This document shows positions 1-9,215 of a stretch of DNA of 64,000 bases, piece by piece. Position numbers and translations under genes: made by a program. How positions within the stretch are numbered: the stretch's first letter is position 1; every line of letters starts with the position of its first letter. A model generated the notes under the pieces. That model saw only the letters and a program-made list of their open reading frames with translations, was not told where the DNA came from and did not search any database. The stretch lies in contig JAUQZE010000046.1 in assembly GCA_030587365.1 (NCBI GenBank), positions 62,001-126,000 of the forward strand, read 5' to 3'. Source of the DNA: Candidatus Freyarchaeota archaeon (lineage in GTDB: Archaea > Asgardarchaeota > Jordiarchaeia > Jordiarchaeales > Jordiarchaeaceae).

Positions 1-974
1 GCAAAAAAATAGACGATTTTCTAACAGAGTTACAGATTGATGGTTTGGCTTCATCATCAGTGAATAGCCATCTTAAGAGTGCGAAAATACTCTTCAAGGT
101 AAACAAAGTGCCTCTTAGTTATCCCTTTAAAATATCGGTGAAGACGGAGAACCAGGATAGGGCTCCTACACCGGAGGAAGTTCAAAAACTCGTGGATATT
201 GCAGATTTGAGGGAGCGTGTTATAGTATCCTGCTTGGCTCTGGGCGGATTCCGGGAAGGTACTTTGGCTCAATTGAAACTTTATCACGTCTGGGAAGATC
301 TGGAAAAGGGTATTATCCCTTTACATATTCATATCGAACCAAGGGCCACGAAGGGGGCATACTGTGATTATGATACTTTTTTGGGACGCGAAGCCGTTGA
401 AGCCATCAAGGATTACCTCAAATTTCGAGAGCAGGGGAGCCCTTGCGGAAAAATTCCCCCGGAAGAACTAAGCCTTGAGGCTCCCTTAATAAGAAACGAG
501 AAATCACAAACTGTTAAACCAATTACAGCCCAAGAACTATACAAATTGATTCACTCACTTTACTTCAATGCCGGTTTTCTAAAACCAAAAATTGGAAGAC
601 AATATGATCTAAAACTTCACGGCCTGAGAAAATTCTTTAGAACTATGTTAGGTGCCTTGGGGGTCCCTTCTGATTACATAGAGTATATGATGGGACATAA
701 ACGGTCAGCGTACAACGATATCAAAATGAAAGGCGTTGAGTTCCTGAGAAATATATATGCAGCTTCAGGATTCAGCATAAGACCGAAAACCCTCTTTTCA
801 AAGGTCGATATGTTAAAAGAATTCGCCAGATTGATAGGGTTAAACCCTGAAGTGATTCTCACTCAACAGGCATTGGTCCAGCCGCATCGAACAACTATAA
901 TAAGCGAAGATCTACAGCTCCAGGAGTTGCGAAAAGCTTTGAAAGAGGCTTTGAAGCATGAGCTCACAGATTAA
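1..974 (+). CDS. Archaeal tyrosine recombinase/integrase, 5' end outside window
   Basis: Site-specific recombinase that would cut and rejoin DNA through a covalent phosphotyrosine. The frame is open from base 3 with no stop, so the gene starts before the window; TTG at 45 is internal. The first residues look like the end of the N-terminal SAM-like core-binding domain. The catalytic domain shows an Arg in GGFREG, a Lys in TKG, the H-x-x-R box LHGLRKFF, MGHK, and a Tyr in AYNDIKMKGVEFLRNIY that is the likely nucleophile. The architecture matches integrases common in uncultured archaea. No attachment site or second element end is visible, so whether it belongs to an integrated element to the left is unknown. 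Confidence 0.88.
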   Translation, partial: KKIDDFLTELQIDGLASSSVNSHLKSAKILFKVNKVPLSYPFKISVKTENQDRAPTPEEVQKLVDIADLRERVIVSCLALGGFREGTLAQLKLYHVWEDLEKGIIPLHIHIEPRATKGAYCDYDTFLGREAVEAIKDYLKFREQGSPCGKIPPEELSLEAPLIRNEKSQTVKPITAQELYKLIHSLYFNAGFLKPKIGRQYDLKLHGLRKFFRTMLGALGVPSDYIEYMMGHKRSAYNDIKMKGVEFLRNIYAASGFSIRPKTLFSKVDMLKEFARLIGLNPEVILTQQALVQPHRTTIISEDLQLQELRKALKEALKHELTD

Positions 975-1173
975 GTGCAAATTCACCCCTAGATGGAGGA
1001 AACTTCAAAGTTCCCCGAGAATAAAATCCAATTCTCACCCAACTCTCAGCTACCCTTATCATTTTTTTTCTTTTACTCCTTTTTGTGAAATGTTAGGAAC
1101 CACAAACTAGATTCTACTAGTTTTTTTTGAATCGTCAAAATTTTTAAATGTGATTAGCTGCTTTTGGTTAATT

Positions 1174-1872
1174 ATGCTGGAAATTATTCTTGCTTTAACG
1201 GCCTTTGCCATGGCAGGACAATTTTTGGTTACGCAGAAATCATTTGCAACAGCTTTCAAAATGAGAAGGCGGTCAGAGATAATTCTAGTTCTTGTTGCTA
1301 CCATTGTGGGTTGGTTAGGGCTCAGGTTTCTATACTTTGGTGCCTACTGGTGGGCGGCCTGGACGATGGCAATGGTATTGCACATGGGCATCCTTAATAC
1401 CACAATATTCGCCTCATACTACATAATCTTGCTGTATTTGGGAATTCCATATTTACTAGTGTATATCGTGATTGACTATATTTGGATTTTTTACGGTGTT
1501 TTTACATACTCAGTCATACCCTACTTCATCTTCCTGATATTTACATCGATTCCTTACACAGTACTCGGAATCATTTTCCTGGAGTTGAAATCCGGGGAGG
1601 AGAGTAAATCTGGTTGGGGCGGTATTTTCCCAGCGGGGTTTGGGGCCGCAGTCTTGGGCTTTATACAATTTATCGCTATAATAGTGCTTCTATCTACAAA
1701 TCTATGGGCTCAGTTATACTTTGGAATAACCTACATCCTATGGGCGTACACCGATCTCCTAATCACAATCTTCCTTCCTCTAGCATTGGTGGTCTTTTTA
1801 CCCATATCAATAGTATGGGGTGCAATATGGGGAGCAAAGAAGCTTCAAGCTAGGCAATCTAACCAAAGTTAA
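1174..1872 (+). CDS. Polytopic membrane protein, unknown function
   Basis: Very hydrophobic protein with about six or seven predicted transmembrane segments, separated by short basic loops (FKMRRRSE after the first helix; a short GEESKSGW loop near the middle). The frame can start at GTG 1150 or ATG 1174. I prefer ATG because MLEIILALTAFAM begins directly with a membrane helix. The C-terminus is basic (KKLQARQSNQS), suggesting a cytoplasmic end. No family is recognised and it stands alone between the integrase and a decayed ferredoxin region. It could be a transporter subunit or an orphan. Confidence 0.7.
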   Translation: MLEIILALTAFAMAGQFLVTQKSFATAFKMRRRSEIILVLVATIVGWLGLRFLYFGAYWWAAWTMAMVLHMGILNTTIFASYYIILLYLGIPYLLVYIVIDYIWIFYGVFTYSVIPYFIFLIFTSIPYTVLGIIFLELKSGEESKSGWGGIFPAGFGAAVLGFIQFIAIIVLLSTNLWAQLYFGITYILWAYTDLLITIFLPLALVVFLPISIVWGAIWGAKKLQARQSNQS

Positions 1873-2137
1873 CAAGAAAAAACTCCCTTCCACCACTTTT
1901 TTAAAAGTTTGGAACAACTCATGGAAAGATTTCTAGCCAAAAGCTTAAAAATTAAGAACATTCTGTTTTTCTTTCGGTTGTGATATTTACAAGTGAGAAT
2001 GTTTGCGAGCGTTTTCTACACTCAAAAAATCAGTAATGAAATTTTATTAAAAAACGTGAAGACAAATAAAAAATCTTGAGGATTCAGTTGTTAAATAAAA
2101 ATATAAAAAAAGAAGAGGTTAGAACTAATATAAAGGC

Positions 2138-2412
2138 TTAGCAGGAACTGTGTTCAATAGCGTTTTCTGGACAACCTTCAACGCAGGCGCAGCATTCGGT
2201 GCAGTCTTCGACACGTGGAGCTGTTGATTTGCCCTCAACAAGCTCGTACACATCAACCGGACAGACGTTTTCGCAGCCAAGCGTGGTGCTTAGGCCTCTA
2301 CGCATTCTCCGTCTCCGGTGCACTTGTCATAGTCTATTTTTATTACAATGTCCCCTGACTTATATTCCTTTATTGCTCCTTTTGCTGGCGCTTTTGCCGG
2401 TTTTTTCGACAT
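2138..2412 (-). pseudogene. Frameshifted 2[4Fe-4S] ferredoxin
   Basis: The ATG at 2412 has a GAGGT Shine-Dalgarno and starts a ferredoxin (MSKKPAKAPAKGAIKEYKSG, then DYDKCTGDGECVE). The frame hits TAA at 2290-2292. A second frame continues with CPVDVYELVEGK and ends DCTECCACVEGCPENAIEHS. A normal ferredoxin would read CVE-V-CPVD, so about 29 extra bases sit inside the first cluster motif and break the frame. It lies at the 3' end of the glycyl-radical cluster, so it may have been the local electron carrier. The break could be real decay, a sequencing error or, less likely, a removable insert. Confidence 0.8.
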
Positions 2413-2497
2413 TCTGATACCTCACTACTTTTTTGATATGGATTGTTAAAATAGACAATTTTAATGGGGATATATATTTTTTGGTCTATCAATTCTT

Positions 2498-2763
2498 AAC
2501 AGGAGCTGTACCATATTTTTTGCTCCGGGCAAGCTTTCACGCGAGTACTATCTAGCTGTGTCTCTCTTACGCGGGTGCAGCATTCGTTGCAGTCCTCTAT
2601 TCGAGCCACAACTGCTTTTCATTTAACAATGTCTACGACATTTACCGGATATATATCAGCGGTCTCCATGGTCTACGCATCTGTCGTAATTACTTTTATT
2701 ACTACGTCCCCCGACTTCCATTACTTTACAACTAATTCTTTAATACTCTCATTATTATCTTGA
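2498..2763 (-). pseudogene. Second, heavily decayed ferredoxin copy
   Basis: The reverse strand aligns with the ferredoxin just downstream: WKSGDVVIKV matches YKSGDIVIKI, ARIEDCNECC matches PRVEDCTECC, and it ends YSSC like HSSC. Several in-frame stops, a lost first cluster and small insertions mark it as dead. It also carries extra bases at the same place as its neighbour, after the codons for C-V-E/D and before the CP/YPV segment. It is therefore a tandem duplicate that decayed further. Confidence 0.72.
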
Positions 2764-2926
2764 TTCCACTAGAGTTTTTTGTAGGGGTTTTAATAAGGTT
2801 TGTAAGAAGCTCGTTATTCTTTTATGAGAAGTAGAAGAGGTTTTCAGTTTCGAAATAAAAGGAAAAGAGTTGATTTTATTTTTTTCTGTTTTGCCTTTGC
2901 TTTCGGTCTTTTGTCGCTTTTGGTTT

Positions 2927-3373
2927 TTAGGCGATTCTTTTGCCTGGCATTGGCACTATGGAGCCGAGGTAGACTTCTTCTACCTTTATTAGGCCTATTG
3001 CACTGGGTCTGAAGTATGCGTTGTACTTTAGTTGCGGCACCTCGTTAAATATGTCGTATAGTGGTCCAGAGTCTTGGAAGCCCATGAATTTTCCTTTTAC
3101 TTGGTATTGTATTTCTTTGTTGGCAAGTACGCTGACTGCGCATTTGCCGTTGGAGAGCAGGTTTTTCTTTGTTTTGTTTAGTGCTAGGTCTGCGAAGGCC
3201 AGTGTTTCAGGGTCTATTGCTATCATGGAAAGTATGTAAACCACATTGGGTTTTCCCTCATCGTCCACAGTGGCCAGGAATTTGATGGTGTTTAGATCCG
3301 TGAACTTCTCCATAACCTTGGGCGGCATCTTAACCATTATCATTTCCTCCACACATTCTTTCTTCAATTCCAT
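2927..3373 (-). CDS. Pyridoxamine 5'-phosphate oxidase-like flavin split-barrel protein
   Basis: Small FMN-binding split-barrel protein. The pattern is typical: a helical start (PPKVMEKFTDLNTIKFLATVDDEGKPNVV), an LAFADLALNKTKKNLLSNGK segment that in this family helps hold flavin phosphate, and a closing strand with KVEEVYLGS. The length of 148 residues is normal. It starts 12 bases after the glycyl radical activase, so it is probably cotranscribed, and may serve as a flavin reductase or flavin carrier for the pathway. After its TAA the same frame stays open for 16 Lys/Arg-rich codons before a second TAA. Substrate unknown. Confidence 0.82.
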   Translation of the reverse strand: MELKKECVEEMIMVKMPPKVMEKFTDLNTIKFLATVDDEGKPNVVYILSMIAIDPETLAFADLALNKTKKNLLSNGKCAVSVLANKEIQYQVKGKFMGFQDSGPLYDIFNEVPQLKYNAYFRPSAIGLIKVEEVYLGSIVPMPGKRIA

Positions 3374-3385
3374 ATCATAAAATAA

Positions 3386-4345
3386 TCAACTTTTATCCTC
3401 ATATCCAACTGCTATCACGTTTTTCAAACCGTAAGATTCCATGATTCTCTTATACTTGAGCATCTCTTCCTTGTCTGGGGGTTGTATACCGTCAAGAGCG
3501 TATTTCCTTCCGAGATTCTTATACTTGGGTTCTCCGAGGCGGTGATGGGGTAAAAGATCGATTCTATCAACGTTCGGAAGCTTAGCTATAAACTCTGCAA
3601 TCTTCTTTATGTTGCCCTCGTTAGCAGTGTATCCTGGAATCACGGGAACCCGAATCCACACGGGTTTAACCCCACTAATCTTTTCAGCGTTCTCCAGTAT
3701 CAAGTCTGGTTTAATTCCTATATACTCCCGAGATTTCTTGCCATCCATCTCTTTGAGGTCGTACATAACTAGGTCGACGTAGGGTAGAATCCTCTCATAA
3801 ATCTCCCATTTTCCGCAGCCGCTGGTTTCCACAGCGGTGTGGATTCCTGCCTCCTTGCATCTCTTTAAGAACTCTAATAGGAACTCTGTTTGTGAGATGG
3901 GTTCTCCTCCCGTGAGGGTGACTCCCCCATTCGAAGTTTCGTAGAAGACCTTGTCCTTCTCAACCTCTTTGAGAACTTCATCCGGGGTCATTTTCTTCCC
4001 TACAATCTCGACCGCGTTGGGGATGCAGACTTCGGTGCACTTTCCGCAGCTGGTGCACTTCGTTCTGTCGATTATGGGAGTTTTGTCTTCAACTCTCATC
4101 GCATTTTTCGGGCAGGCTTTTATGCAGTCCCCGCAGCCTATGCATTTTTTCTCGAAAACGAATATCTCCTGTTGGAAGAGCTGTCCCTCTGGATTATGAC
4201 ACCATACACACTTTAAAGGACAACCCTTCATGAAAACCACTGTTCTTATGCCCGGTCCGTCCTCCGTTGAGAATCTCTCTATGTTAAAAATCACCGCCTC
4301 ACTCATTTCACAGCACTTCGATAACGAATTAATTTCTACCCCCAT
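3386..4345 (-). CDS. Glycyl radical enzyme activase (radical SAM, PflA family)
   Basis: Installs the glycyl radical on the lyase encoded directly upstream, using S-adenosylmethionine. The radical SAM motif is C42-x3-C46-x2-C49 (CPLKCVWC) after STEDGPGIRT, a sequence seen in PflA-type activases. Two inserted ferredoxin motifs follow (CIGCGDCIKACP and CTSCGKCTEVC), as in activases of eliminating glycyl radical enzymes rather than classical pyruvate formate-lyase. GGVTLTGGEP is the SAM-binding GGE region. Only 8 bases separate it from the lyase. Met14 (4306) gives a more usual N-terminus and may be the true start. Confidence 0.95.
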   Translation of the reverse strand: MGVEINSLSKCCEMSEAVIFNIERFSTEDGPGIRTVVFMKGCPLKCVWCHNPEGQLFQQEIFVFEKKCIGCGDCIKACPKNAMRVEDKTPIIDRTKCTSCGKCTEVCIPNAVEIVGKKMTPDEVLKEVEKDKVFYETSNGGVTLTGGEPISQTEFLLEFLKRCKEAGIHTAVETSGCGKWEIYERILPYVDLVMYDLKEMDGKKSREYIGIKPDLILENAEKISGVKPVWIRVPVIPGYTANEGNIKKIAEFIAKLPNVDRIDLLPHHRLGEPKYKNLGRKYALDGIQPPDKEEMLKYKRIMESYGLKNVIAVGYEDKS

Positions 4346-4353
4346 TTTTCAGA

Positions 4354-6738
4354 TTACATTGCATGTTCAGTTCGTGCGATTATTTCCTCCTGAATTGCTT
4401 TTCCAAGGGTTACAAAGTATGCGCTGTATCCCGTAACTCTTACTAATAGGTTCAGATACTTTTCAGGATTCTTTTGAGCCTCTCTGAGAGTGGCAGAATC
4501 GATCACATTTGTCATTAGGGCGGTTCCACCTAGAATGTCGAAGGCCCTGAGTAAGGAAGCCAGTTTTTTGAGATGCTCCTTATCTCTTAGTGATGAGGGA
4601 CTAAGTTGGATTACACAGGAAGCACCATTAGGGGTTACATCGAATCCCAGTTTAGCCACAGATTTCAAAGACGCGGTAGGACCAGATTTGTCTCTGCCCT
4701 GAACGGGCTGCACACCATTAGAAAGATAGGTTCCGCGAACTCTGCCATCTGGTGTGGATGCGGTTTTCGGAGCCCAGTCGATAAAGTAGTTCCACGAAAG
4801 ATATCCTGCGCGGAAACGCCTTCCACTAACGGGGGCTTGATACTTGAAAACCTCCTCGGACCAGAAGCGGGAAATATCTCTCCCTATCAGGTCCACGTAG
4901 TCATCGTCGTTTCCAAATTTGGGAGCATCATTAATCAACATCTGGCGCAGCTTCTCATTGCCTATGAAGTCGGTTTTTATTGCTTGGGCAAGCTCCTGCA
5001 TAGTGATTTTCTTATCCTCGTAAACCAGTTTCTTAACCGCTGCTAGGGAATCAGTTGCGGTTGCTATGCCTACTCCTTCAACTGTGGTGAAGTTGTATTT
5101 CGGTCCCCCAGCGTTCACGTCTTTGCCCTTCTTTATGCAGTCACCCACTATAGCTGAGAGGTATGGTACTCCCTCATAGGTGGCTCTCAGGGTGTCGAAA
5201 TCCATATTCAACTCTATGAGAAGTCTTAGGCAGTTTTTGAGTTGGATCTTGTAAGCGTTTAGAAACTCGTCAAACGTTTTGAAACTCGCTGGGTCACCGG
5301 TTTCTGGACCGATCTGTTCCCCGGTTAACACATCCTTTCCGTTATTCAAAACGAGTTCAATGGGCTTAGCCAGGTTAACGTTAACATCAACTGTTCCCGA
5401 GCGGTCGTTTCCCTGAGAGGTGTTTTCAAGGCAGCCCACTACACCATAATCTAAAGCCTCCTCATGGGACAAGCCCTCCCACTCTAGGGCTTTTACGCAA
5501 ATGCTGTCGAAGTTGAGTAGGGAAGGCGAACCACCTTTACACCTGTTTATTGATTCAACAAGTCTCATGAGGAAGTCGTCTGGCGTATCCTTGTGAATTC
5601 TAATGTTAGTCTTCGGCTCTAACAGGTTCATCTCCTCGATGACATCTACCAACAGCCAGGACAAATCGTTGGTTGCATCCTTTCCGTCCGGACCCAGACC
5701 ACTGATGGTCATAAGCTGACCGTAACCGGATGTTATACCCTGTCTTCCCAGATGCAATCCAAAGTAGTCGTAGGCGTAGTTATGTTTCACCCAGAAGCAC
5801 TCTAAAATCCCCTTAGCCTGATCACGAGTTAGTTTTCCTTCCTTAATATCCTTATCATAATACGGGAACATGTACTGGTCGAATCTGCCGTGTGAAAGAC
5901 CCGCACCGATATAGGACTCCGCAATATTACATAACATGTGGGTGAACCACACACCCTGCACAGCCTCCCAGAAGCTTCCCGCCGGGTTCCATGGAACCTT
6001 ATCACAGATCCTAGCCATCTCTAGGAGTTCCCCTTTCCTTTTCGCATCGCTCTCAGCTTCAGCCAGTTTCCTTGCTTCCTCCGCGTATCGGTGGGTAAAC
6101 TCCTTCACCGCTTCGCAGCAAATTATAACCGCCCTCAAAAAGTCTTTCTTCTCCTGCTCCACCGCTCTCTTTAACTCCTTCTCCGCCTCTTCCTTAATAC
6201 CCTTAAACCCTATCCTGAGAGGCTTAGGATAATCCGGAACAAGGTGACCTGGGATTGGTCCCGTGGTTCCTATACCCAAATCTATGAAACGTTTCATTCT
6301 CTTCATGTACCCGGCGTCTCTTGCCTTCCAATCAGCGGCTTCAGCTTGATTCAGGCAGAGTGACTGTGCAACTGCAAAATGGGCACCCGCGATGAGGTCC
6401 CCCTCAAGTATCTGGACGGGAATAAGTTTCAAGACGTTCTGGAAGAACAGTGCTTGACGCACAATCTGGGGCTCGTCCCAAAATCCCTCAGGCAAATCCA
6501 CCCTTACAGCCATGGCGTTAAACGAATCCTCTACAGCGTTACCGTAAACCAAAAGCTCTGGAGCGCTGGCAAAGTTGTGCTGAATCCAAGTAGTATCCCA
6601 AGGAGTACCAGTAGTGTAGGAAATCGCCTCGTTTCTAAAATAGTCGCGTTTCTCAAAGTTCCAGTACTCGTCTCTTAGACGCTTAATCCTAGGAGATAAC
6701 TTCTTAGAAGGACTCCAAATTTCAGTTTCCTTTAACAC
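4354..6738 (-). CDS. Glycyl radical enzyme of the PFL2/dehydratase-eliminase type
   Basis: Full-length (794 residues) glycyl radical enzyme. The radical Gly is Gly770 in RVTGYSAYFVTLG near the C-terminus. The active-site Cys is Cys436 in YGVVGCLEN, with Glu438 two residues on. This C-x-E arrangement is known from glycerol and propanediol dehydratases, choline lyase and 4-hydroxyphenylacetate decarboxylase; pyruvate formate-lyase has Cys-Cys there, and fumarate-adding enzymes have RGCVC. Cleavage, dehydration or decarboxylation is therefore more likely than hydrocarbon activation. It pairs with its activase and an OYE-type reductase. The substrate cannot be told from sequence alone. Confidence 0.93.
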   Translation of the reverse strand: MLKETEIWSPSKKLSPRIKRLRDEYWNFEKRDYFRNEAISYTTGTPWDTTWIQHNFASAPELLVYGNAVEDSFNAMAVRVDLPEGFWDEPQIVRQALFFQNVLKLIPVQILEGDLIAGAHFAVAQSLCLNQAEAADWKARDAGYMKRMKRFIDLGIGTTGPIPGHLVPDYPKPLRIGFKGIKEEAEKELKRAVEQEKKDFLRAVIICCEAVKEFTHRYAEEARKLAEAESDAKRKGELLEMARICDKVPWNPAGSFWEAVQGVWFTHMLCNIAESYIGAGLSHGRFDQYMFPYYDKDIKEGKLTRDQAKGILECFWVKHNYAYDYFGLHLGRQGITSGYGQLMTISGLGPDGKDATNDLSWLLVDVIEEMNLLEPKTNIRIHKDTPDDFLMRLVESINRCKGGSPSLLNFDSICVKALEWEGLSHEEALDYGVVGCLENTSQGNDRSGTVDVNVNLAKPIELVLNNGKDVLTGEQIGPETGDPASFKTFDEFLNAYKIQLKNCLRLLIELNMDFDTLRATYEGVPYLSAIVGDCIKKGKDVNAGGPKYNFTTVEGVGIATATDSLAAVKKLVYEDKKITMQELAQAIKTDFIGNEKLRQMLINDAPKFGNDDDYVDLIGRDISRFWSEEVFKYQAPVSGRRFRAGYLSWNYFIDWAPKTASTPDGRVRGTYLSNGVQPVQGRDKSGPTASLKSVAKLGFDVTPNGASCVIQLSPSSLRDKEHLKKLASLLRAFDILGGTALMTNVIDSATLREAQKNPEKYLNLLVRVTGYSAYFVTLGKAIQEEIIARTEHAM

Positions 6739-6957
6739 AAAAATCCTCCTTATTATCGCTTAATATTCCCCACCGATAAAAGTGTTATAACTTTTTCGTA
6801 GAATGATTCAGAAAAATTAGAGTTCAAAATAAAAATCCAGAATCACAAAAAAATCAAAGGAAGAATAGAATAATATTTAGAGGAATTTATTCTTTAAAAA
6901 AGGAATTATGAAATTGTGGATTAGCCTCAGCAGAACTATTTTTGGAAGTATTACCCT

Positions 6958-8889
6958 CTAGATTTTTCTACCGATTTCTGATGCACTGTGTACAGCTTCC
7001 ATTATTCTTCCAGGCTTTACCGCATCACCTACTGCGTAGATTTCCCGGACTTTTTCACCTGAACTCTCAAGGAGACCTACATTTGGTACTGTACCTAGAG
7101 CAACAACTACTGTGTCCGCTTTTTCAAGAACCCTTTGTCCCTCCTTCTCGTAAACCGCTCCTTCTTGGGTGACTTCAACCACTTTCGCTAGTGTTATAAT
7201 TTTTCCGCCAAAGCCCATGAATTTGTGTCTAACATAGTAGTTGAAAGTGGGGATCATTGCCGTAGCCACTCTCTTCATCTGCTCGAGTATGGTAACCTTT
7301 TTACCCTTCTCAGCAAGGTGATAGCCGGTTTCGAGGCCTATCTCGCCTCCACCAAGAATAACCACAGTTTTGCCTGCCTCTGCTTTCCCCGCCAAAACAT
7401 CCGTGGCGAGAACCACATTATCTCCGTCGATACCCGGAATTTTAGGAAGCACAGTGCTCGAGCCAGTGGCTATGCACACCACGTCCGGTGCTAGGTCATC
7501 AATCATGGATGCGCTAATTTCCTCCTCCAAATGAACATCGACTCCCAGTCTTTCAAGCTCATGTTCAAAATAGGGAACTATTCTTTTCAACTCATACTTA
7601 TAGGAGGGAACCGAAGACAGCAAGACTTGTCCTCCAAGCTCATTGCTTTTCTCGTACAGTGAGACTTGGTGTCCCCTCAACGCTGCTACTCTCGCAAACT
7701 CCATCCCCCCGACTCCGCCGCCAATAACTAATACCTTTTTTGGTTTTTTGGCGGATTGGATTCGGAATTCTTCTTCCCTTCCCACCGCTGCATTTAGAAT
7801 ACAGGTCACCGGTTTGAGAAATAGGAGATTGTTCAAGCAACCCTCATTACAAGCTATGCAGGGCCTTATCTCCTCCAGCCTGTTCTCCATAGCCTTCCTT
7901 GGAAGTTCGGGATCAGTTATCAGAGCTCTACCCATTGAAACCAAGTCTGCCTGTCCCTTCTTCACAATTTCTTCAGCGAGTTTTACATCGTTTATTCTGC
8001 CAACCGCAATGACGGGAATATTTACAACCTTTTTTATCCCTTGGGCTAGAGGTACCATGAATCCTCTGGGAATCCACATGGGCGCGGTGGCCTCTCCATT
8101 CTCCGAGTCGTAGATTCCCCCCGAAACGTGAATGGCATCGACTCCCTCCTCCTCAACCATCTCCGCGATTCTCTTAGCCTCCGGCAGGGTTATACCGCCC
8201 TCAAAGTAGTCATTGCCGTTCATTCTGCAAATAATGGGAAACTCTTCGCCCACCACCTCCCCAATTTTCTGAATTATCTCAAGCAGGAATCTTGATCTAC
8301 CCTCAAAATCCACACCGTACCTGTCCCTCCTAAGATTCGTTAAGGGGGATAAGAACTGATTTATCAGATATCCATGCGCGGCGTGTATCTCCACAGCGTC
8401 AAATCCCGCATCCTCAACCCTTCCGGCCGCCTCACCAAAAGCATCAATGGTTTCCTTTATTTCTCCAATTTTTAGAGAACGGGGCGTCTCCCTAACTAGC
8501 TGGCAGGGAACATTGGAGGCAGAAACGGGCTGTGTTCCCAGAATCATAGAGGAAGCCTGTCTTCCAGCATGAAATAGTTGTATCGCTACCTTGGCCCCCT
8601 CAGCTTGGATGGCTTTCGCGAGTTTTCTCAAACCCGGAATCTTATCATCATTGGTGAGACTCATTTGGAAGTTTGAACCTTTCCCCAGAGGGTGAACATA
8701 AGCCCCTTCAACAATAACAAAGCCTACTCCACCCCGAGCGCGTTCCCTATAATAATCTATGGAACGCTGAGTTACCGAACCATCCTCAGCCGCAAAATTA
8801 GTACCCATCGGCGGCATTACCAACCGGTTCCTAAGCTCCATATTTCCAATATTAACGGATTCAAACAACTTGGCCATTTTACCCACCAC
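6958..8889 (-). CDS. OYE-type NADH:flavin / 2,4-dienoyl-CoA (enoate) reductase
   Basis: Two-part flavoenzyme that reduces activated C=C bonds. Residues 1-340 form the FMN-binding TIM barrel of the Old Yellow Enzyme family (LFESVNIGNMELRNRLVMPP; HAAHGYLINQFLSPLTN). Next is a [4Fe-4S] motif C-x2-C-x3-C-x11-C (CIACNEGCL...TC). The C-terminal half binds FAD/NAD(P): VLVIGGGVGGMEFARVAALRG, then VVILGGGEIGLETGYHLAEKG. The layout is that of bacterial DCR and clostridial enoate reductases. It is encoded 219 bases upstream of the glycyl radical enzyme on the same strand, so reduction of an unsaturated acid or CoA ester in the same pathway is plausible. Confidence 0.93.
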   Translation of the reverse strand: MVGKMAKLFESVNIGNMELRNRLVMPPMGTNFAAEDGSVTQRSIDYYRERARGGVGFVIVEGAYVHPLGKGSNFQMSLTNDDKIPGLRKLAKAIQAEGAKVAIQLFHAGRQASSMILGTQPVSASNVPCQLVRETPRSLKIGEIKETIDAFGEAAGRVEDAGFDAVEIHAAHGYLINQFLSPLTNLRRDRYGVDFEGRSRFLLEIIQKIGEVVGEEFPIICRMNGNDYFEGGITLPEAKRIAEMVEEEGVDAIHVSGGIYDSENGEATAPMWIPRGFMVPLAQGIKKVVNIPVIAVGRINDVKLAEEIVKKGQADLVSMGRALITDPELPRKAMENRLEEIRPCIACNEGCLNNLLFLKPVTCILNAAVGREEEFRIQSAKKPKKVLVIGGGVGGMEFARVAALRGHQVSLYEKSNELGGQVLLSSVPSYKYELKRIVPYFEHELERLGVDVHLEEEISASMIDDLAPDVVCIATGSSTVLPKIPGIDGDNVVLATDVLAGKAEAGKTVVILGGGEIGLETGYHLAEKGKKVTILEQMKRVATAMIPTFNYYVRHKFMGFGGKIITLAKVVEVTQEGAVYEKEGQRVLEKADTVVVALGTVPNVGLLESSGEKVREIYAVGDAVKPGRIMEAVHSASEIGRKI

Positions 8890-9215
8890 TCTCCATAATT
8901 AAAACACACACCCTTATACGTTTTGAAGAATCAGGAGTAAACTCTGACCTTGCGTAACTTCTCTCTTCAACCACTATAATCTTTCGTATATATTATTTAT
9001 GCCATATTCCACCAAAAGCCAAAAAATAACAAGTTTCTCCAAAATTTAAATATAAACAACTCTTACCACTAGCAACACGAATGGGAAGGGAAATCAAATG
9101 AATGTTGACGAACGGGGCGTTAACTTGATAAAATTGTAACCATAATCAAATCCAGAGCTAAGTAAATCAGGGAATTTAAGGGGCTTGGCGTAAAGAAGAT
9201 TTCTTGCTTTTAGAG
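8890..9215 (+). other. Intergenic, no gene seen
   Basis: 326 bases of AT-rich sequence with no convincing gene. The left part must hold the promoter for the OYE-type reductase on the minus strand. Runs such as tatattattta near 8988 and tttaaatata near 9045 could be TATA elements. Only very short peptides can be read. Confidence 0.6.

Noticed and set aside
2824..3012. Small plus-strand hydrophobic frame
   Set aside because: Overlaps the 3' end and Lys-rich downstream region of the minus-strand split-barrel gene; hydrophobicity is an antisense artefact.
4354..6738. Glycyl radical enzyme as alkyl- or benzylsuccinate synthase
   Set aside because: The active site reads GCLEN (C-x-E), not the RGCVC type of fumarate-adding enzymes.
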